In this document: positions 5,308 through 5,974 of the stretch, in pieces
How the letters are laid out: each line of letters opens with the position of its first letter
How positions within the stretch are numbered: position 1 is the stretch's first letter
NCBI GenBank assembly: GCA_944390875.1
Contig: CALXRO010000055.1
Coordinates: forward strand, 1-5,974
Direction of reading: 5' to 3'
Length of the DNA stretch: 5,974 nucleotides
DNA from: an uncultured Rickettsiales bacterium
GTDB taxonomy: Bacteria; Pseudomonadota; Alphaproteobacteria; Rickettsiales; UBA1997
Program-made: the position numbers and the translations under genes
Notes under the pieces: model-generated
The model's database searches: none
What the model was told of the DNA's origin: nothing
The model's input: only the letters and a program-made list of their open reading frames with translations

Positions 5308-5974
5308 ATAATAATCAAGGAAAGTCTTCTAGAGATATTACTTGTGAGAATAAAGAAAAAATATCTAAGTTAGATGAAACAATAGATTTAAAAGAATTAA
5401 AAATAGGAGAAGTTATTGAAATATTTATTAATAAAAAACAATGTCCAGAATGTTTTTTAAGAAATAAGTATTCTTCTTTGGAAACATTTACCAATGAAGA
5501 TTTATTAAATAAGCTCTCTAATAAAGAACTTGTCTACAAATATATGATTATAATAGAAAAAATAAAAAATAAGAGTGAAGAAGAAAAAAGTTTAGAAGAA
5601 AAAGAAATAAGTAATTTTATTAAAAACCTTGAACAAGATAGGAATTTATTTATATGTCTCCATATAGATAAGCAATTTGATGGTAAACCAAAAACAGTAT
5701 TCAGGGAGAATTATATTAAAGATTTAACAGATAAATTAGATAGTTATATAGAATCACAAAAACAAAAAGTACCAGAATTAAATTTGGATTTTGATGGAAA
5801 ATTGTCAGAATTGAAAGAAAATATTATTAAGAATAAACAATATCCAAAAAAATATCGTGAATGTCTTTTAGATTATTATAAAACAGATGTCGAATTAGAA
5901 AATGAAAAAAATAAAGAAGATATTGATAAAGATCGTTTAAAAATAATTTTTTATCAGAAGAAAATTGCTTTTTT
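5283..5974 (+). CDS. Piece 4 of the frameshifted gene: long helical region, runs off the right edge
   Basis: From 5283, just after an in-frame stop at 5280-5282, this frame is open to the end of the window (about 230 codons) and clearly codes: KFDNIFINNNQGKSSRDITC, then IGEVIEIFINKKQCPECFLR and so on. The first ATG in frame is at 5544, far inside, and I see no convincing alternative start, so it must be reached from piece 3. The protein is Lys/Glu-rich and mostly helical, with likely coiled coils (IIIEKIKNKSEEEKSLEEKE, and the region ELNLDFDGKLSELKENI). A single CPEC (codons 5442-5453) could be half of a metal site or a redox pair. No second CxxC follows in the window. There is no recognised domain. 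The C-terminus, where a secretion signal might lie, is not in the window. Confidence 0.65.

Larger units (their letters stand above)
3480..5974 (+). pseudogene. Single long accessory gene (at least ~830 codons) interrupted by three -1 frameshifts; possible host-directed effector
   Basis: Four successive open frames tile this stretch. Frame changes fall at 3935-3950, 5098-5116 and 5283-5307, each by -1, as if one base were missing each time. At every junction both frames are open over a short overlap. Adding one base to a short A or T run joins them smoothly: T in TTT near 3946, A in AAAA near 5105, T in TTT near 5289. The later pieces lack believable starts, and there is no stop other than those caused by the shifts. 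The joined protein would have a Tyr-rich acidic N-terminus, a central part with CE-clan-like protease motifs (about H308, D335, Q370, C375) and a charged helical C-terminus running past the window. The housekeeping genes next door are intact, so the shifts are specific to this gene. Alternatives are sequencing indels or programmed or transcriptional frameshifting. The pieces are described separately below. Confidence 0.7.

Noticed and set aside
5091..5318. Minus-strand open frame of about 75 codons
   Set aside because: Its product is Ser/Leu/Phe/Ile-rich, the typical antisense shadow of a Lys/Glu-rich coding strand. The other minus-strand frames over ftsY, smpB, era and piece 1 are rejected for the same reason.

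Overview
This AT-rich window (by eye roughly a quarter G+C, with A/T-ending codons and many Lys, Asn and Ile residues) looks like the chromosome of a reduced-genome, probably intracellular alphaproteobacterium. FtsY and Era carry alphaproteobacterial-type stretches (for example PHxxLLVLDATTGQN-like wording in FtsY and the PGIF-PK-RLxER-AW block in Era). The base composition points towards a Rickettsiales- or Holosporales-like lineage. The order is inference; a phylogeny of FtsY, SmpB and Era would settle it.

Left half (1-2917, + strand): a tightly packed housekeeping run of ftsY (5' end cut by the window), smpB, an unrecognised 258-residue gene and era. ftsY and smpB overlap by 8 bp, a 9-bp gap follows smpB, and the unknown gene overlaps era by 41 bp, so this reads as one operon. 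Its products serve membrane targeting of ribosomes (FtsY), rescue of stalled ribosomes with tmRNA (SmpB) and small-subunit maturation (Era). The unknown gene sits inside this translation-related set.

Middle (2918-3479): a 131-bp convergent spacer, then a small minus-strand gene of unknown function (92 residues, Arg-rich) with a good promoter (TTGACA, 17-bp spacer, AATAAT) that decides its start, and a weak hairpin plus T-run at its end. Beyond it is an extremely AT-rich divergent spacer with a small dyad.

Right half (3480 to the end of the window, + strand): what first looks like several unrelated small ORFs is best read as ONE long gene, at least about 830 codons, running off the right edge. 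Its frame changes three times, always by -1 (one missing base each), near 3935-3950, 5098-5116 and 5283-5307, with no other stop across about 2.5 kb. The deduced protein has a Tyr-rich acidic N-terminal part and a central region with a His...Asp...Gln...Cys series reminiscent of CE-clan (Ulp1/YopJ-like) cysteine proteases or deubiquitinases. A long, charged, probably coiled-coil C-terminal part follows. It may be a host-directed effector in early decay, a gene with sequencing errors, or (less likely) one using frameshifting. The CE-clan assignment is a motif-level inference only.
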